From: Nodosilinea nodulosa PCC 7104
Lineage (GTDB): Bacteria > Cyanobacteriota > Cyanobacteriia > Phormidesmidales > Phormidesmidaceae
Direction: 5' to 3'
Assembly: GCF_000309385.1 (NCBI RefSeq)
Contig: NZ_JH976537.1
Location: 5,441,018-5,505,017, forward strand
DNA length: 64,000 bases
Position numbers and translations under genes: made by a program. Positions 42,719-52,359 of the stretch are shown piece after piece; positions within the stretch are counted from its first letter, which is position 1; the number at the start of each line of letters is the position of its first letter. The notes beneath the pieces are model-generated. The model was given only the letters and a program-made list of their open reading frames with translations. It made no database searches and was not told the origin of the DNA.

Positions 42719-45307
42719 ATGACTAAAGTAACTCCAGAGTTTACCCAAATAGATGCTCTTTTTTGCAGAGGAAATTATGCAGGAGTTGCTGTAGAAGGCT
42801 CTGATCAAGATTGGCAAACCTACGCTGCTTTTGGCTTGATAGGTAAGACCGATCGGGCCATTCTAGGGTTAAGTTCCTTTACAGAAATTGATGAAGCTCG
42901 TTTTTATCTGGCCGTTACCCATTGGATTGGCGGTCATACTGACAAAGCTATCGATTTGCTTAAAACATGCCCCCAAGAGCATGCTCAAAACCTTTTAAAG
43001 CTAGTTCAGCAACCCAAAATTCACGTTTTGGCTCAGCTCCCATGGACCAGAACAGGAAGCTGGGATCTGCTGACAGCTGCGGCTGATGACAAAAAGTTCT
43101 CCATTGAGAATATTAGCTTTCATGCCGACGACTTAGCCAATCAACCCTACGCAGATATCCACAGCTTCTACAACAGCGATCACCCACCAGATTTCTACAT
43201 TTGCCAAATGGTGGAATGGCATTTGGTACCGCCCAATCTGCAAGAGCTAAACTGCCCGATTTTTGGTCAAACGGCCGACTATGACCTGCATCTACAGGCT
43301 ACCTATCCGTGGTTGCAGATCTTTGACGAACTCTTGGTTACCGACCACACTGAGTGGGCCGATGTAGCCCAGTTGGCATCGGTACCTGTGTCCACCTTTC
43401 CCAAATCGTTTTGTTTGTCAGACTTATTACCAGAATTATCAGCATCTCCTCGTACCATAGACCTATTTTTGTCAGGTACTGTGGCTCACCCTTATCATCC
43501 CGACAAAGCAAAATTGGTATACCAAGTTCTGACTGAAACTGATCTCAATATCAAGCTGGTTAACGGTTTCGAAGGCCTCGACAAATACTACAAAAATCTA
43601 TCTGAATCTAAGGTTTGTTTTACCTATGTCAGGCATCCGGGGGCGACGCCAACTCGGGGACTAGAAGCATTGGCCATGGGATCTGCCGTAGTCGCCCAGG
43701 AGGGAAGCGTTTTAGCCCTCTTTGCTGGAGAAGGCAAGGGCGTTCTGAGTTACGATTTTGAAAAAAATAATCTGGCTAGTGTCCTCCAGAAGGCGGTTGA
43801 TCAATGGCCTGTGCTTGAGAATCAAGCCATTGAAGGGGCAGCTATAATCCGGCGAGAATTTGCCTCTTCGCTGGTAGCGTCGCAGTATCTCAGATTTTTG
43901 ACATTTCTGGCCGCTAAGCCTTGCCACAAAAGGCCAGATCAGCGTCAGCCTGTTACTATCGACCGCCTGATCCAAAAGCGTGTTGTTCTACAAAAAGGCT
44001 GGCTACCTAGCTACGATTTTGTTGGCAGTAAGCTGCTGCGCAATATCGGGCAAGAAAATCTGCAAAGACTAGAACACCAAATTGACTCAGGTACAGCCAG
44101 CAGTCTGATTTATAATGATGCGTTTAGAGAGATTGTTCTAGCCAATTATCATCAGGCCTTGCAAAGTCTGTTTTCGTCGAATGACTGGGTCTTAAAGGCT
44201 GTCGACATTGCCGAGGCTGGAATAGCAACGTTCCCGACTTCGCTAGTGCTGCGGTTTAATCTCATTCGAACCTGCCTCCATTTTGGTAATGGACGTCAGG
44301 TTGATAGGGCACTCGATCTATTGAAAAAGACCTTAAAGCTTCCACTAACCTACTGGGACATAGATAATTTAGAGGATGTGTTTCCCTACGATTTTTGCCC
44401 AGAATTTTTTAACTATAGAAAATATTTTGACACCATAACTGAGTCTGTGAAAAATGGCCACAATACCCAGCTAGAGTTGGCCAAGCTGATACTGGCATCG
44501 TTGACTTACTATCTGGCGCGTTATACTGAGCGATCTAATTTATTTAAGCAGGCCATTGAGCTAGATCCTGATTTTCCTTACTTTCAACTGAGTTATGCGA
44601 AGTATTTAACCCGAGACCAGGCTTCTGGATTAGAAGTTCAGGAAGCTCAGACAATACTTTTAAATTTGACTAGAGGTTCTACTCTGTTCTTTCAGGCTTC
44701 GGGAGCGCTTGAGAAAGCCTTGCAGATAAGACCTGACGATTCCATCGCCAGCGCCCGTGACTATCAAAGCATCTGCCAAGCTAGGCAGATGCTAGCTGTC
44801 TTAGAAAACTACCCAGAAGCCCCCCTACAGCTGCCAAGAAATATTTTGCTCAATCCTCTGATCACTTCCAGTCTTAAGCAGGAAGTATTGCAAAAAAAGC
44901 TAATCGCCTTCCGATTTGCCCTGATTTCCAAACTTAAGTCTATTGTCAAATTTTGGATTGCCCTTGTAAAGACTGTACTCCGCCCTCTGGTTATGTTTGT
45001 GTGGTCTTTGTTTAGGGTTAACGAAGATGATCTAGAAGCCTATGTCATTGAGCCAGATGCAACAACTGCTGATTTGATAAACAGAATTGTGGCCATGCGA
45101 AGCAGCAAACTTTGGAAGATACAAACGCTGATCAACTATATTTCTGGTGAAAGGAGTCGCACGGTCACCGTGAAGCAACTTGAAGACAAGTCATTTCAGG
45201 AGCTGAAGGTTTGCCTTGAGGCCATGGAGAATAGTCAGGCTTGGCAGCTGAGGAGCCAGTGGTTTAATGTTAAGCGCTCTGTCTTAGGTGTGAACAAAAG
45301 AAAGTAA
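42719..45307 (+). CDS. Large glycosyltransferase with TPR-like regions
   Basis: The 862-residue protein combines a helical, TPR-like N terminus (about 1-100), a GT-B glycosyltransferase part with TIDLFLSGTVAHPYHPDK, VCFTYVRHPGATPTRGLEALAMGSAVVAQE (about residues 260-370), and a second helical repeat region (about 480-720). The pattern of TRGLEALAMGSAVV near the C-terminal end of the catalytic unit is typical of family 4-like enzymes that lack strong similarity elsewhere. The C terminus has a hydrophobic stretch and a SSKLWKIQTLINYISGER segment, echoing the SKLWKLLRG end of the protein at 39962. Start at ATG 42719; the upstream TTG at 42671 is less likely. Confidence 0.78.
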   Translation: MTKVTPEFTQIDALFCRGNYAGVAVEGSDQDWQTYAAFGLIGKTDRAILGLSSFTEIDEARFYLAVTHWIGGHTDKAIDLLKTCPQEHAQNLLKLVQQPKIHVLAQLPWTRTGSWDLLTAAADDKKFSIENISFHADDLANQPYADIHSFYNSDHPPDFYICQMVEWHLVPPNLQELNCPIFGQTADYDLHLQATYPWLQIFDELLVTDHTEWADVAQLASVPVSTFPKSFCLSDLLPELSASPRTIDLFLSGTVAHPYHPDKAKLVYQVLTETDLNIKLVNGFEGLDKYYKNLSESKVCFTYVRHPGATPTRGLEALAMGSAVVAQEGSVLALFAGEGKGVLSYDFEKNNLASVLQKAVDQWPVLENQAIEGAAIIRREFASSLVASQYLRFLTFLAAKPCHKRPDQRQPVTIDRLIQKRVVLQKGWLPSYDFVGSKLLRNIGQENLQRLEHQIDSGTASSLIYNDAFREIVLANYHQALQSLFSSNDWVLKAVDIAEAGIATFPTSLVLRFNLIRTCLHFGNGRQVDRALDLLKKTLKLPLTYWDIDNLEDVFPYDFCPEFFNYRKYFDTITESVKNGHNTQLELAKLILASLTYYLARYTERSNLFKQAIELDPDFPYFQLSYAKYLTRDQASGLEVQEAQTILLNLTRGSTLFFQASGALEKALQIRPDDSIASARDYQSICQARQMLAVLENYPEAPLQLPRNILLNPLITSSLKQEVLQKKLIAFRFALISKLKSIVKFWIALVKTVLRPLVMFVWSLFRVNEDDLEAYVIEPDATTADLINRIVAMRSSKLWKIQTLINYISGERSRTVTVKQLEDKSFQELKVCLEAMENSQAWQLRSQWFNVKRSVLGVNKRK

Positions 45308-45350
45308 ACTGACGGTATACAAGTTTGATCACGGGTTTTAAGAAAGTTAT

Positions 45351-46268
45351 ATGGCTGTACCACCGTTGTTGCAATATGCAAGCTATCGTAGCGTCAAAAG
45401 ACTCGATGAGCAGGGCATTGTCTTTGGCGGTACTCGGTTTAGCCAGGGGCCAATGATGGCGATAGGGGATTCTCCCTTAGTCAGCATTTTGACCATAGTC
45501 TTGAATGCTGAAGATACGCTAGAAAGCACTATTAAAAACGTGCTCAGCCAGAGTTATTCCCCAATCGAGCACATTGTAGTGGATGGCGGATCGCGCGATC
45601 GTACCCTAGATATCATCAAAGAATATGAAGATCGCATTGACTGCTGGATCAGCAGCACGGACATCAACACCAGCGACGCTATGAACAAGGCCATTGCTCT
45701 GGCCAATGGAGCATTAATCGGCATGATATCGGCGGGTGATTGGTACGAGAAGGACGCTATTGCCCAAGTGGTTGAAGCCCACCGCCGCAATCCTGAGGCC
45801 ATTGTCCACGGCAACTGCCAGTACTGGAGCGAAGATTTAAAGCCCCGCTACATTATGACGGCCCGCGACGACACTACAAAGTTTCTTCACATCAACCACC
45901 TGGCGGCTTTCACCCCCAAGACGGTGTATCAGCGGGTAGGTATTTTTGACTTAAATTTTGGTCAGGCCAATGACTACGAGTGGTATTTGCGCAATAAACT
46001 CAAGGGGACTAAGTTCCATTATTTAGACCAAGTTATTACCCATATGCGGCTTGGCGGGATGTCTGACCATAACTGGTTGCTTAACTACCACGAGGGCACT
46101 CGCGCTCGCGTGCTGCACGGCGAAAAACCGCTGATTAGCTATGCGCGATTGGCTGTCATGGTCGTAAAAACCCTCGTACGTAAAGGGCTAGAGGCCTTTG
46201 GCCTAAATAGGCTAGTTAAAATTTATCAGACTAAGCTGGCGGCGGTTCGAAAAGCGCCTTATCTCTAG
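45351..46268 (+). CDS. Glycosyltransferase family 2
   Basis: The 305-residue enzyme has a GT-A fold: VSILTIVLNAEDTLESTIKN at the nucleotide-binding start, EHIVVDGGSRDRTLDIIKEY, then NTSDAMNKAIALANGALIG and the metal-binding-region SAGDWY. It matches the family 2 subgroup (WaaE/EpsE-like, with DAMNKAI) that adds single sugars. It is the last plus-strand gene of the cluster; its stop overlaps that of rfbB on the other strand by four bases. Base composition returns toward the genomic level in this gene. Confidence 0.88.
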   Translation: MAVPPLLQYASYRSVKRLDEQGIVFGGTRFSQGPMMAIGDSPLVSILTIVLNAEDTLESTIKNVLSQSYSPIEHIVVDGGSRDRTLDIIKEYEDRIDCWISSTDINTSDAMNKAIALANGALIGMISAGDWYEKDAIAQVVEAHRRNPEAIVHGNCQYWSEDLKPRYIMTARDDTTKFLHINHLAAFTPKTVYQRVGIFDLNFGQANDYEWYLRNKLKGTKFHYLDQVITHMRLGGMSDHNWLLNYHEGTRARVLHGEKPLISYARLAVMVVKTLVRKGLEAFGLNRLVKIYQTKLAAVRKAPYL

Positions 46269-47323
46269 CTAGGTGGAGACGGTACCGTAGTCTCCCTTGA
46301 CAACAGAGGCGTCCACCAGCTGGAGTGGCTAAGGTACCAACTCGCTGTTTTGCTGAGGCCTTGGTCCAGCGAGATACTGGGTTGCCAGCCTAAGTTTGCT
46401 ACCAGCTTGCTGATGTCTGTGGCGTAGCGAAAATCGTGGCCAGGGCGATCGCGCACAAAGGTAATTAGCTCCTGGGCAGGGCGAACTGGCAACTCTGGGG
46501 CTAGCTCGTTCATGAGGTCGCATAGTAGGATAACCAGATCAATATTTTTGATTTCAGATTGACCACCAATGTTGTAGGTCGCACCAGGATGGGCACGATG
46601 TAATACCGCATCCAGGGCGCGGCAGTGATCTTCGACAAATAGCCAGTCTCGAATGTTTTGGCCGTCGCCGTAAATGGGTAGGGGCTTGCCTAATAGGATA
46701 TTAAGGCACATTAGCGGGATAAATTTTTCTGGAAATTGGTAGGGGCCATAGTTGTTGGAGGCGTTAGCGATCAGGGTGGGCAGACCGTAGGTGCGATGGT
46801 ACGCTCTGACCAGATGGTCGCTGCCTGCCTTGGAGGCGGAGTAGGGGCTGCTGGGGGCGTAGGGGCTGGTTTCGGTAAAGGGCGGATCGAGCGGGCCAAG
46901 GCTGCCGTAAACTTCGTCGGTGGAGACGTGGAGAAACCGCGCCTGGGTGGGGTGCCCTAGGGTTCGCCAGTGGGCGCAAAAGGCTTCTAGCAGGGTAAAG
47001 GTGCCCACAATATTGGTTTGCACAAAGGCTGCTGGCCCTTGAATGGATCGATCGACGTGGGATTCGGCGGCGAAGTGCACCAGCGTGTCGATGGCGTAGG
47101 TCTTTAGGATGTGGTCTACCCGGGCGCGATCGCAGATGTCTCCCTGCACAAATTCAATCTTGGGATGCTCTAGCAGCGCGCCCAGGTTTGCCTTACGGCC
47201 AGCGTAGGTGAGGGCATCGAGAACGATCAGCCGGCAGTGAGGATAGTGGCGGTGCCAGTAGCGGACAAAATTGGAGCCAATAAACCCCGCCCCGCCCGTG
47301 ACAAGCAAATTTTCAGGTGCCAT
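46265..47323 (-). CDS. rfbB: dTDP-glucose 4,6-dehydratase
   Basis: The 352-residue SDR has LLVTGGAGFIGSNFVRYW, VHFAAESHVDRSI, HVSTDEVYGSLG with the catalytic Thr-Asp-Glu, and SPYSASKAGSDHLVRAY with Tyr and Lys: the full RfbB/RmlB pattern. It converts dTDP-glucose to dTDP-4-keto-6-deoxyglucose for rhamnose and related sugars. No rfbA, rfbC or rfbD is in the window. It begins nine bases after the metal permease stop on the same strand, an unusual pairing. Confidence 0.93.
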   Translation of the reverse strand: MAPENLLVTGGAGFIGSNFVRYWHRHYPHCRLIVLDALTYAGRKANLGALLEHPKIEFVQGDICDRARVDHILKTYAIDTLVHFAAESHVDRSIQGPAAFVQTNIVGTFTLLEAFCAHWRTLGHPTQARFLHVSTDEVYGSLGPLDPPFTETSPYAPSSPYSASKAGSDHLVRAYHRTYGLPTLIANASNNYGPYQFPEKFIPLMCLNILLGKPLPIYGDGQNIRDWLFVEDHCRALDAVLHRAHPGATYNIGGQSEIKNIDLVILLCDLMNELAPELPVRPAQELITFVRDRPGHDFRYATDISKLVANLGWQPSISLDQGLSKTASWYLSHSSWWTPLLSRETTVPSPPS

Positions 47324-47332
47324 GGCCGCCCT

Positions 47333-48172
47333 TTAGCGATAGCCGCTCACCCACCGCCCCAAAATTCCCTGGCGAGGGCTGAAGAAAAGAGCCAGCAAAA
47401 AGCCAGCAAATACGGTCAGGCCGATCGCAGGCCCCGACGGTATATCCAGATAATAGCTGCCGTACATGCCCGCGCCGCCAAACAGGACGCCGAGGGCGGC
47501 GCCCAAAATCATCATCCAGTGCAGCTCTTTGACCAGGAGGTAGGCAGTGGCGGCGGGGCCGACCATGAGCGCGAGGGCGAGGATGACTCCGACGGTTTTC
47601 ATACCGGCGATGATCGCCAGGGTGATGGCGGCCATCAGGCCGAGGTTGATGCGCTGAACGGGTAGCCCCAGGGCCTCGGCCCCCTGGGGGCCGAAGGTAA
47701 AGAACAAAAGCTCTTTGTAGAACAGCACCTCGCCCAGCAGCACCAGAGCGGCGATCGCGGCAATCTGCCAAACATCGCTGACATCGATGCTGAGAATGTC
47801 GCCAAATAAAAGCTGCTCTAGGGATACACGACTGCGAAACACCGTCAGCAGGGTAATGCCCAGGGAGAGAAAGGCCGAAAACGTGATCGCCATGGCGGTG
47901 TCGACTTTGATCCTCGACTGGGCGCGAATCCAGGCGATGACGAAGGTGCTAAACAGGCCGCAGGCAAAGGCCCCGGCTAAAATTGGGAGGTTGAGGAAAC
48001 TGGCGATCGCCAGCCCCGGCAGCACCCCTTGGGCCACAACATCCCCCAGCATAGCCATGCGCTGCACGATCAGATAGGTGCCGATAACGGGGCAGAGAAT
48101 GCCGACCAGAACACTGGCCAGCCGCGTCTGGCGCATAAAGTCGTAGCTGAGCGGGTTTAAAAGCCAATCCAT
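47333..48172 (-). CDS. Metal ABC transporter permease (ABC-3 family)
   Basis: The 279-residue protein has about eight membrane helices and the ABC-3 features RMAMLGDVVAQGVLPGLAIA and FGPQGAEALGLPV, characteristic of ZnuB/MntB/SitC-type permeases for zinc or manganese. No ATPase or metal-binding protein gene lies on either side; they may be elsewhere in the genome. It is followed directly by rfbB. Confidence 0.9.
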   Translation of the reverse strand: MDWLLNPLSYDFMRQTRLASVLVGILCPVIGTYLIVQRMAMLGDVVAQGVLPGLAIASFLNLPILAGAFACGLFSTFVIAWIRAQSRIKVDTAMAITFSAFLSLGITLLTVFRSRVSLEQLLFGDILSIDVSDVWQIAAIAALVLLGEVLFYKELLFFTFGPQGAEALGLPVQRINLGLMAAITLAIIAGMKTVGVILALALMVGPAATAYLLVKELHWMMILGAALGVLFGGAGMYGSYYLDIPSGPAIGLTVFAGFLLALFFSPRQGILGRWVSGYR

Positions 48173-48336
48173 CGAAGCTGTTTAGGAACTGAGCGGAAAA
48201 ATCGCTACCGCACCCATGACCGCCCAGCGGCAGCGGGAATGCCTCCGCAGGGGTTGGGCCGCTAAACACAGGACTCTCATCGGCGGCGGGATGGATTTTG
48301 GCCGCTGGTAGGGCCTGTCCAGCCAGCCATCCCCAA

Positions 48337-49482
48337 CTACTCTAATACAATCCCTGGGGTACTTTCTGGGGTACTTTCTGGGGTAGGGGCATCGGTGGTG
48401 GCTGGGGTGGCGGGCGGCGGGTCTTTGGGCTGCGTCGTACTTTCACCTCGGGCCTCGGCGATCATGTCGACGACGATTTCTTTGATCACGCTGGCGATCG
48501 GAACGGCGATCAAAATGCCCATTACGCCGCCCAGCCTGGCCCCGATAAACACCGACACAATCAGCCAGATCGGGTTGACGCCGATCAGATCGCCCATCAC
48601 CTTGGGCAAGATAATTTCGTCTAAAATCTGCCCCAGCACCAGGGCAATGATAAACACCTGAATGCCCGTGCCCACGTCGTGGAACATGACGAACAGGCTG
48701 ACCGAGGTCTGCGCGAAGGCCCCCATAAACGGAAACAGGCTGCCCATGCCAATCAGCATGGCAAACATCAGCGCCAGGGGCACCTGAATGAGGGTGAAGA
48801 TGAGCGCTAGCACCAGGCCAAAGCCGGTGGCCAGCATTACCTGCACGCTGATAAACCGCTTGAATTTGTAGGGCACTTTGGTTTCGAGGCGATCGCGCCA
48901 CCAGGGCGACAGCCAGCTCATGATGCCCGCCCAGGCCCGCTCCCCTTTGACCAGCATAAACACCGTCAGCACCAGCACAAAAAAGACCTTAAAGCCGCTG
49001 GTGACGCTGCCCGCCAGCAGCCCCAGCAGGGTGGTCCCCAGGGTGCGCATCACTCCAGTCATCTGGCGCGCCACCAGGATCTGAATTTCGTCAAAGCTAA
49101 GCCCGAGGGATTCGGCCCAGGGCAGGCTGTCGAGCCACTCAAACAGCCCCGTGGCGGAGTTCATCCACTGGGGCAGCTGGTTGAGAAAATCGCCTAGCTG
49201 GCCGACCAGCAGCGGCAGCACAAAAAAGGCCCCGATGAAAATGGCCGCGATCGCCGTCACGACTACCAGCGTCAGGCTAATCGGGCGAGGCGTGCCGCGC
49301 CGCTGCAAAAGCTGCATCGGGTAGTCGAGCACCAGGGCCAGCATGATGGCAATCAGCACCATGGTGACCAGGGGCTGCAAAAAGTCGATCAGCAGGGTAA
49401 ACAGCCAGCCATTCAAGAAAAACAGCGGAAACAGCAGCGCATTTCGCAGCCAGCGGGGCATGGCCAGGGCCTTGGGGTCCAT
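48337..49482 (-). CDS. AI-2E family transporter
   Basis: The 381-residue membrane protein has about eight helices and the AI-2E/PerM family pattern: LLIDFLQPLVTMVLIAIMLALVLDYP at the start, LIGMGSLFPFMGAFAQT and ILIAVPIASVIKEIV. Members include TqsA, Na+/H+ antiporters and putative exporters; the substrate is unknown. The soluble C terminus is Pro/Thr-rich and ends with a TPESTPESTPG repeat caused by a 12-bp DNA repeat (48354-48385). Confidence 0.9.
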   Translation of the reverse strand: MDPKALAMPRWLRNALLFPLFFLNGWLFTLLIDFLQPLVTMVLIAIMLALVLDYPMQLLQRRGTPRPISLTLVVVTAIAAIFIGAFFVLPLLVGQLGDFLNQLPQWMNSATGLFEWLDSLPWAESLGLSFDEIQILVARQMTGVMRTLGTTLLGLLAGSVTSGFKVFFVLVLTVFMLVKGERAWAGIMSWLSPWWRDRLETKVPYKFKRFISVQVMLATGFGLVLALIFTLIQVPLALMFAMLIGMGSLFPFMGAFAQTSVSLFVMFHDVGTGIQVFIIALVLGQILDEIILPKVMGDLIGVNPIWLIVSVFIGARLGGVMGILIAVPIASVIKEIVVDMIAEARGESTTQPKDPPPATPATTDAPTPESTPESTPGIVLE

Positions 49483-49560
49483 CGGGGCTCAGCAGAGGGG
49501 ACTGCCCCAGGGTATTACCTGAAGGTAGGCCAGCGATAGGATGTTGAAAAAGTTTTAGGC

Positions 49561-50523
49561 TTACCCGAAGTTCCACATTACCGGGTCGCTGGGCAGGTGG
49601 TCGGTGACGGTGCGGCTGATGGCGTCGATTTCAGCCAGGTCATCGGCAGAGAGAGACACCGCAGCGGCCTGGGCGTTTTCCTTCGCCTGCTCCCCATTGC
49701 GCGCACCGACGATCGCCGTGGTCTGGGGCTGGGCCATCAGCCAGGCCAGAGCCAGGTTGCCCAGGGTGGTGTGGTAGCGACGGGCGATCGGACGCAGCTG
49801 TTCTAGGGCGGCCTGAGCTTTGCCGTACAGGGGCGGCTGAAACAGCTTGTTTTTGCTGCGAACGTCTTCTTTGGGAAACTCGTGGTCGGGGCCAAACTTG
49901 CCGGTGAGCAACCCCTGGGCCAGGGACGAGTAGGCCAAAATGGTTAGCTCATTCTCCACACAGTAGGGCCGCAGCTCCGTTTCGACTCCGCGCCAAAAGA
50001 GGGAATAGGGCGGCTGAAGGCTATCGATGCGTCCATACTCCATGGCCTCTTCAATCTGAGCCTTAGAAAAGTTGGACACCCCGATCGCGCGAATTTTGCC
50101 CTGGTCTTTGAGCTGGTTCAGCGCTCCCATAGTCTCGGCTATGGGCACAATCTCGCTTTTGAAGGCCCCCGAGGGCCAGTGAATCTGGTATAGATCAATC
50201 ACGTCGGTCTGCATTCGCCTGAGAGAATTCTCGCAGGCCTCGATCACCTGGTCGTGCTTCAGATGGTTGGGAAACACCTTGGTGGCAAGAATGACCCGAT
50301 CGCGCCTATTCCCCAGCGCCTTGCCCACCAGTTCCTCAGAATAGCCATTGCCATAGACCTCCGCCGTATCGAAGGTGGTTATCCCGGCATCCAGCGCCGC
50401 CTGCATTGCCTGAATGACCGCTTCATCTTCGACGCCAACCCAGCCGCTCTTACCCGCCTGCCAGGTGCCAAAAATCAGCGGGGTAATTTCAATATCGGTC
50501 TTGCCAAGTTTGCGAGTATCCAT
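49561..50523 (-). CDS. Aldo/keto reductase
   Basis: The 320-residue NADPH-dependent enzyme has the catalytic set D (TFDTAEVYGNG with Asp and Tyr), Lys (ATKVF) and His (IDLYQIHWPSG) of the AKR fold, with IRAIGVSNFSKAQIEEA and the C-terminal GARNGEQAKENAQA that binds the cofactor adenine phosphate. It is close to the general YajO/IolS-like group. The substrate is not predictable. It is a single gene upstream of, and in the same direction as, the AI-2E family gene. Confidence 0.92.
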   Translation of the reverse strand: MDTRKLGKTDIEITPLIFGTWQAGKSGWVGVEDEAVIQAMQAALDAGITTFDTAEVYGNGYSEELVGKALGNRRDRVILATKVFPNHLKHDQVIEACENSLRRMQTDVIDLYQIHWPSGAFKSEIVPIAETMGALNQLKDQGKIRAIGVSNFSKAQIEEAMEYGRIDSLQPPYSLFWRGVETELRPYCVENELTILAYSSLAQGLLTGKFGPDHEFPKEDVRSKNKLFQPPLYGKAQAALEQLRPIARRYHTTLGNLALAWLMAQPQTTAIVGARNGEQAKENAQAAAVSLSADDLAEIDAISRTVTDHLPSDPVMWNFG

Positions 50524-50718
50524 AGGTAGCAGAGCGTCTGTGGTTCATGTACCTGCATAATAACGTCGCCTTGATCAGGGGGATGGAAGATAGTACTTGT
50601 TTATTATTGAGTGAGAGAATGGGACGAAACGTTCAAAACTCAAGGCTCGAAGGCCAGCCTCAACCCCTAACTCATCCACGTCCTCACTCTCTTCTCTTCC
50701 CACCCTCTTCTCTTCCCC

Positions 50719-52293
50719 ATGCCTCCCCAACTCCGCCCCTACCAGGTTGACCTGATCAACGACCTCTACCGCAAGCTCAACGAGGGGCACAAGCGAGTGG
50801 CGATCGTGGCGGGTACCGGGGCGGGCAAAACCGTCATCAGCGGGCAGATCTGCGCCCATGCCGAGCGGGCGGGTAAGCGGCTGATGTTTTTGGTGCACCT
50901 GGACGTGCTGGTGGGCCAGACCTACGAAAAGATGGAATCCTTTGGGCTGCACTGCGGCTTCATTAAAGCGGGCTGGGAAGAGAACCGCGACGCCCCGATT
51001 CAGATCGCCAGCATTCAAACCATGTCAAAGCGGCAGTGGTGGAAGCAGTGGCCCGCCGACGTGGTGTTCTACGACGAGGGGCACATCACCCTGTTTAGCC
51101 AGGTGGGCAAGAAGGTGCTCAAAACGTTTCCCGATGCCTGGCACCTGGTGATGACCGCTACCCCCAAGCGTTTGGGCAAAGAGCAGCTGGGCGACTATAT
51201 GGATACCCTGGTGGCCTCACCTGTGCCCAGCGACCTGCAGCAGCGGGGCTTTTTGGCCCCGATGAAGTACTACAGCATGCCGCCGGATGGGGTCGCCAAC
51301 CTGAAGGAAGTCAAAACCGTGCGGGGCGACTACGACGAAGCCGGGCTGAAAAATGCCTGCGATCGCCCCGAGCTGATCGAAAAAATCGTCCGCGAGTGGC
51401 AGCGCCTCTGCCCCGGCAAACGCACGATCGCCTTCTGCGTCGACATTGAGCACGCCCGCCACGTGGCCGATGCCTTCAATGCCGCTGGCATCACCGCCGA
51501 CACCGTGGAGGGCGGCACCCCAATCAAAGACCGCAAGCGCATGTACAGCGACCTGCGGGACGAAAAAATTCTGGTGCTCACCTCCTGCAACGTAATCAGC
51601 ATCGGCTTCGACGAGCCCAGCGTGGAGGTGGGGCTCATGCTGCGGCCCACCCAGTCCAGCGCCCTGCACTTGCAACAAATTGGCCGGGTGATGCGCATCT
51701 CGCCCCAGACGGGCAAGCAGTACGGCATCATTCTCGACCAGGCGGGCAACCTGGAGCGGCTGGGCTTTCCCGAAGACATCAAGGACTACCACCTGCCGGT
51801 GCAGGAGCAAAAGAACAGCGAGGGAGGCACACCGCCGCCGACCAAGCCCTGCCCCCAGTGCGGACGCATCGTGCTGTCGTTTATCGCCAAATGCCCGGAC
51901 TGTGGCCACCAGTGGATCACCGAGCGCCCGCTCAACCTGGAAGACATGGTGGAGATCTATTCCGCCGACCAGGCCCACCAGATTAACGATATTCCTACCC
52001 TGGTGGAGCTGTTCCACAGCCACCGCCGCCGCGCCTACATGCGCCGCAACGCGCCGACCTGGGCGGAGCGATCGTTTTGGGAACACTGCGGTCGGTGGCC
52101 CAAGGATGCCTGGTGCTTTGGATCGATCTTTGGCCCTCGGCCTACCCCCACCCAAATGCTGGAGTATTTCGAGTACCTGCAAAAAAGCGCCAAGCGCATC
52201 GGCAAGCGCCAGGATTGGATTGTGCAGGAGTTTGAGAAGGAGTGCGGCCCCGGCAGCTTTAATCGCCTGGCCAACCTACGCCAGGCCATTTAG
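50719..52293 (+). CDS. SF2 DEAD/DEAH-type helicase with zinc ribbon
   Basis: The 524-residue protein starts MPPQLRPYQVDLINDLY (Q-like motif), with Walker A AGTGAGKTV, box II DEGH (in VVFYDEGHITL), motif III TATPKR and motif VI QQIGRVMRIS. The C-terminal third has a four-cysteine ribbon, CPQCGRIVLSFIAKCPDCGHQW-type (residues ~375-396), followed by a helical region. It is an XPB/Ssl2/UvsW-like remodeller or a phage-type helicase; the precise duty is unknown. It is monocistronic, with a strong hairpin following five bases after the stop. Confidence 0.87.
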   Translation: MPPQLRPYQVDLINDLYRKLNEGHKRVAIVAGTGAGKTVISGQICAHAERAGKRLMFLVHLDVLVGQTYEKMESFGLHCGFIKAGWEENRDAPIQIASIQTMSKRQWWKQWPADVVFYDEGHITLFSQVGKKVLKTFPDAWHLVMTATPKRLGKEQLGDYMDTLVASPVPSDLQQRGFLAPMKYYSMPPDGVANLKEVKTVRGDYDEAGLKNACDRPELIEKIVREWQRLCPGKRTIAFCVDIEHARHVADAFNAAGITADTVEGGTPIKDRKRMYSDLRDEKILVLTSCNVISIGFDEPSVEVGLMLRPTQSSALHLQQIGRVMRISPQTGKQYGIILDQAGNLERLGFPEDIKDYHLPVQEQKNSEGGTPPPTKPCPQCGRIVLSFIAKCPDCGHQWITERPLNLEDMVEIYSADQAHQINDIPTLVELFHSHRRRAYMRRNAPTWAERSFWEHCGRWPKDAWCFGSIFGPRPTPTQMLEYFEYLQKSAKRIGKRQDWIVQEFEKECGPGSFNRLANLRQAI

Positions 52294-52297
52294 CATC

Positions 52298-52342
52298 ACC
52301 CTCTGCGGTGCATGTGTCGAAGCACAATGCACCGCAGAGGGT
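52298..52342. repeat. Perfect 16-bp inverted repeat after the helicase gene
   Basis: ACCCTCTGCGGTGCAT (52298-52313) pairs perfectly with ATGCACCGCAGAGGGT (52327-52342), with a 13-base loop. There is no T-run close behind, but this hairpin could end the helicase transcript. A related 8-bp palindrome, GGTGCATT ... AATGCACC, follows at 52360-52383, so both may belong to one GGTGCAT repeat family. Confidence 0.75.
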
Positions 52343-52359
52343 TCGAGGTTTTCTAGAGC

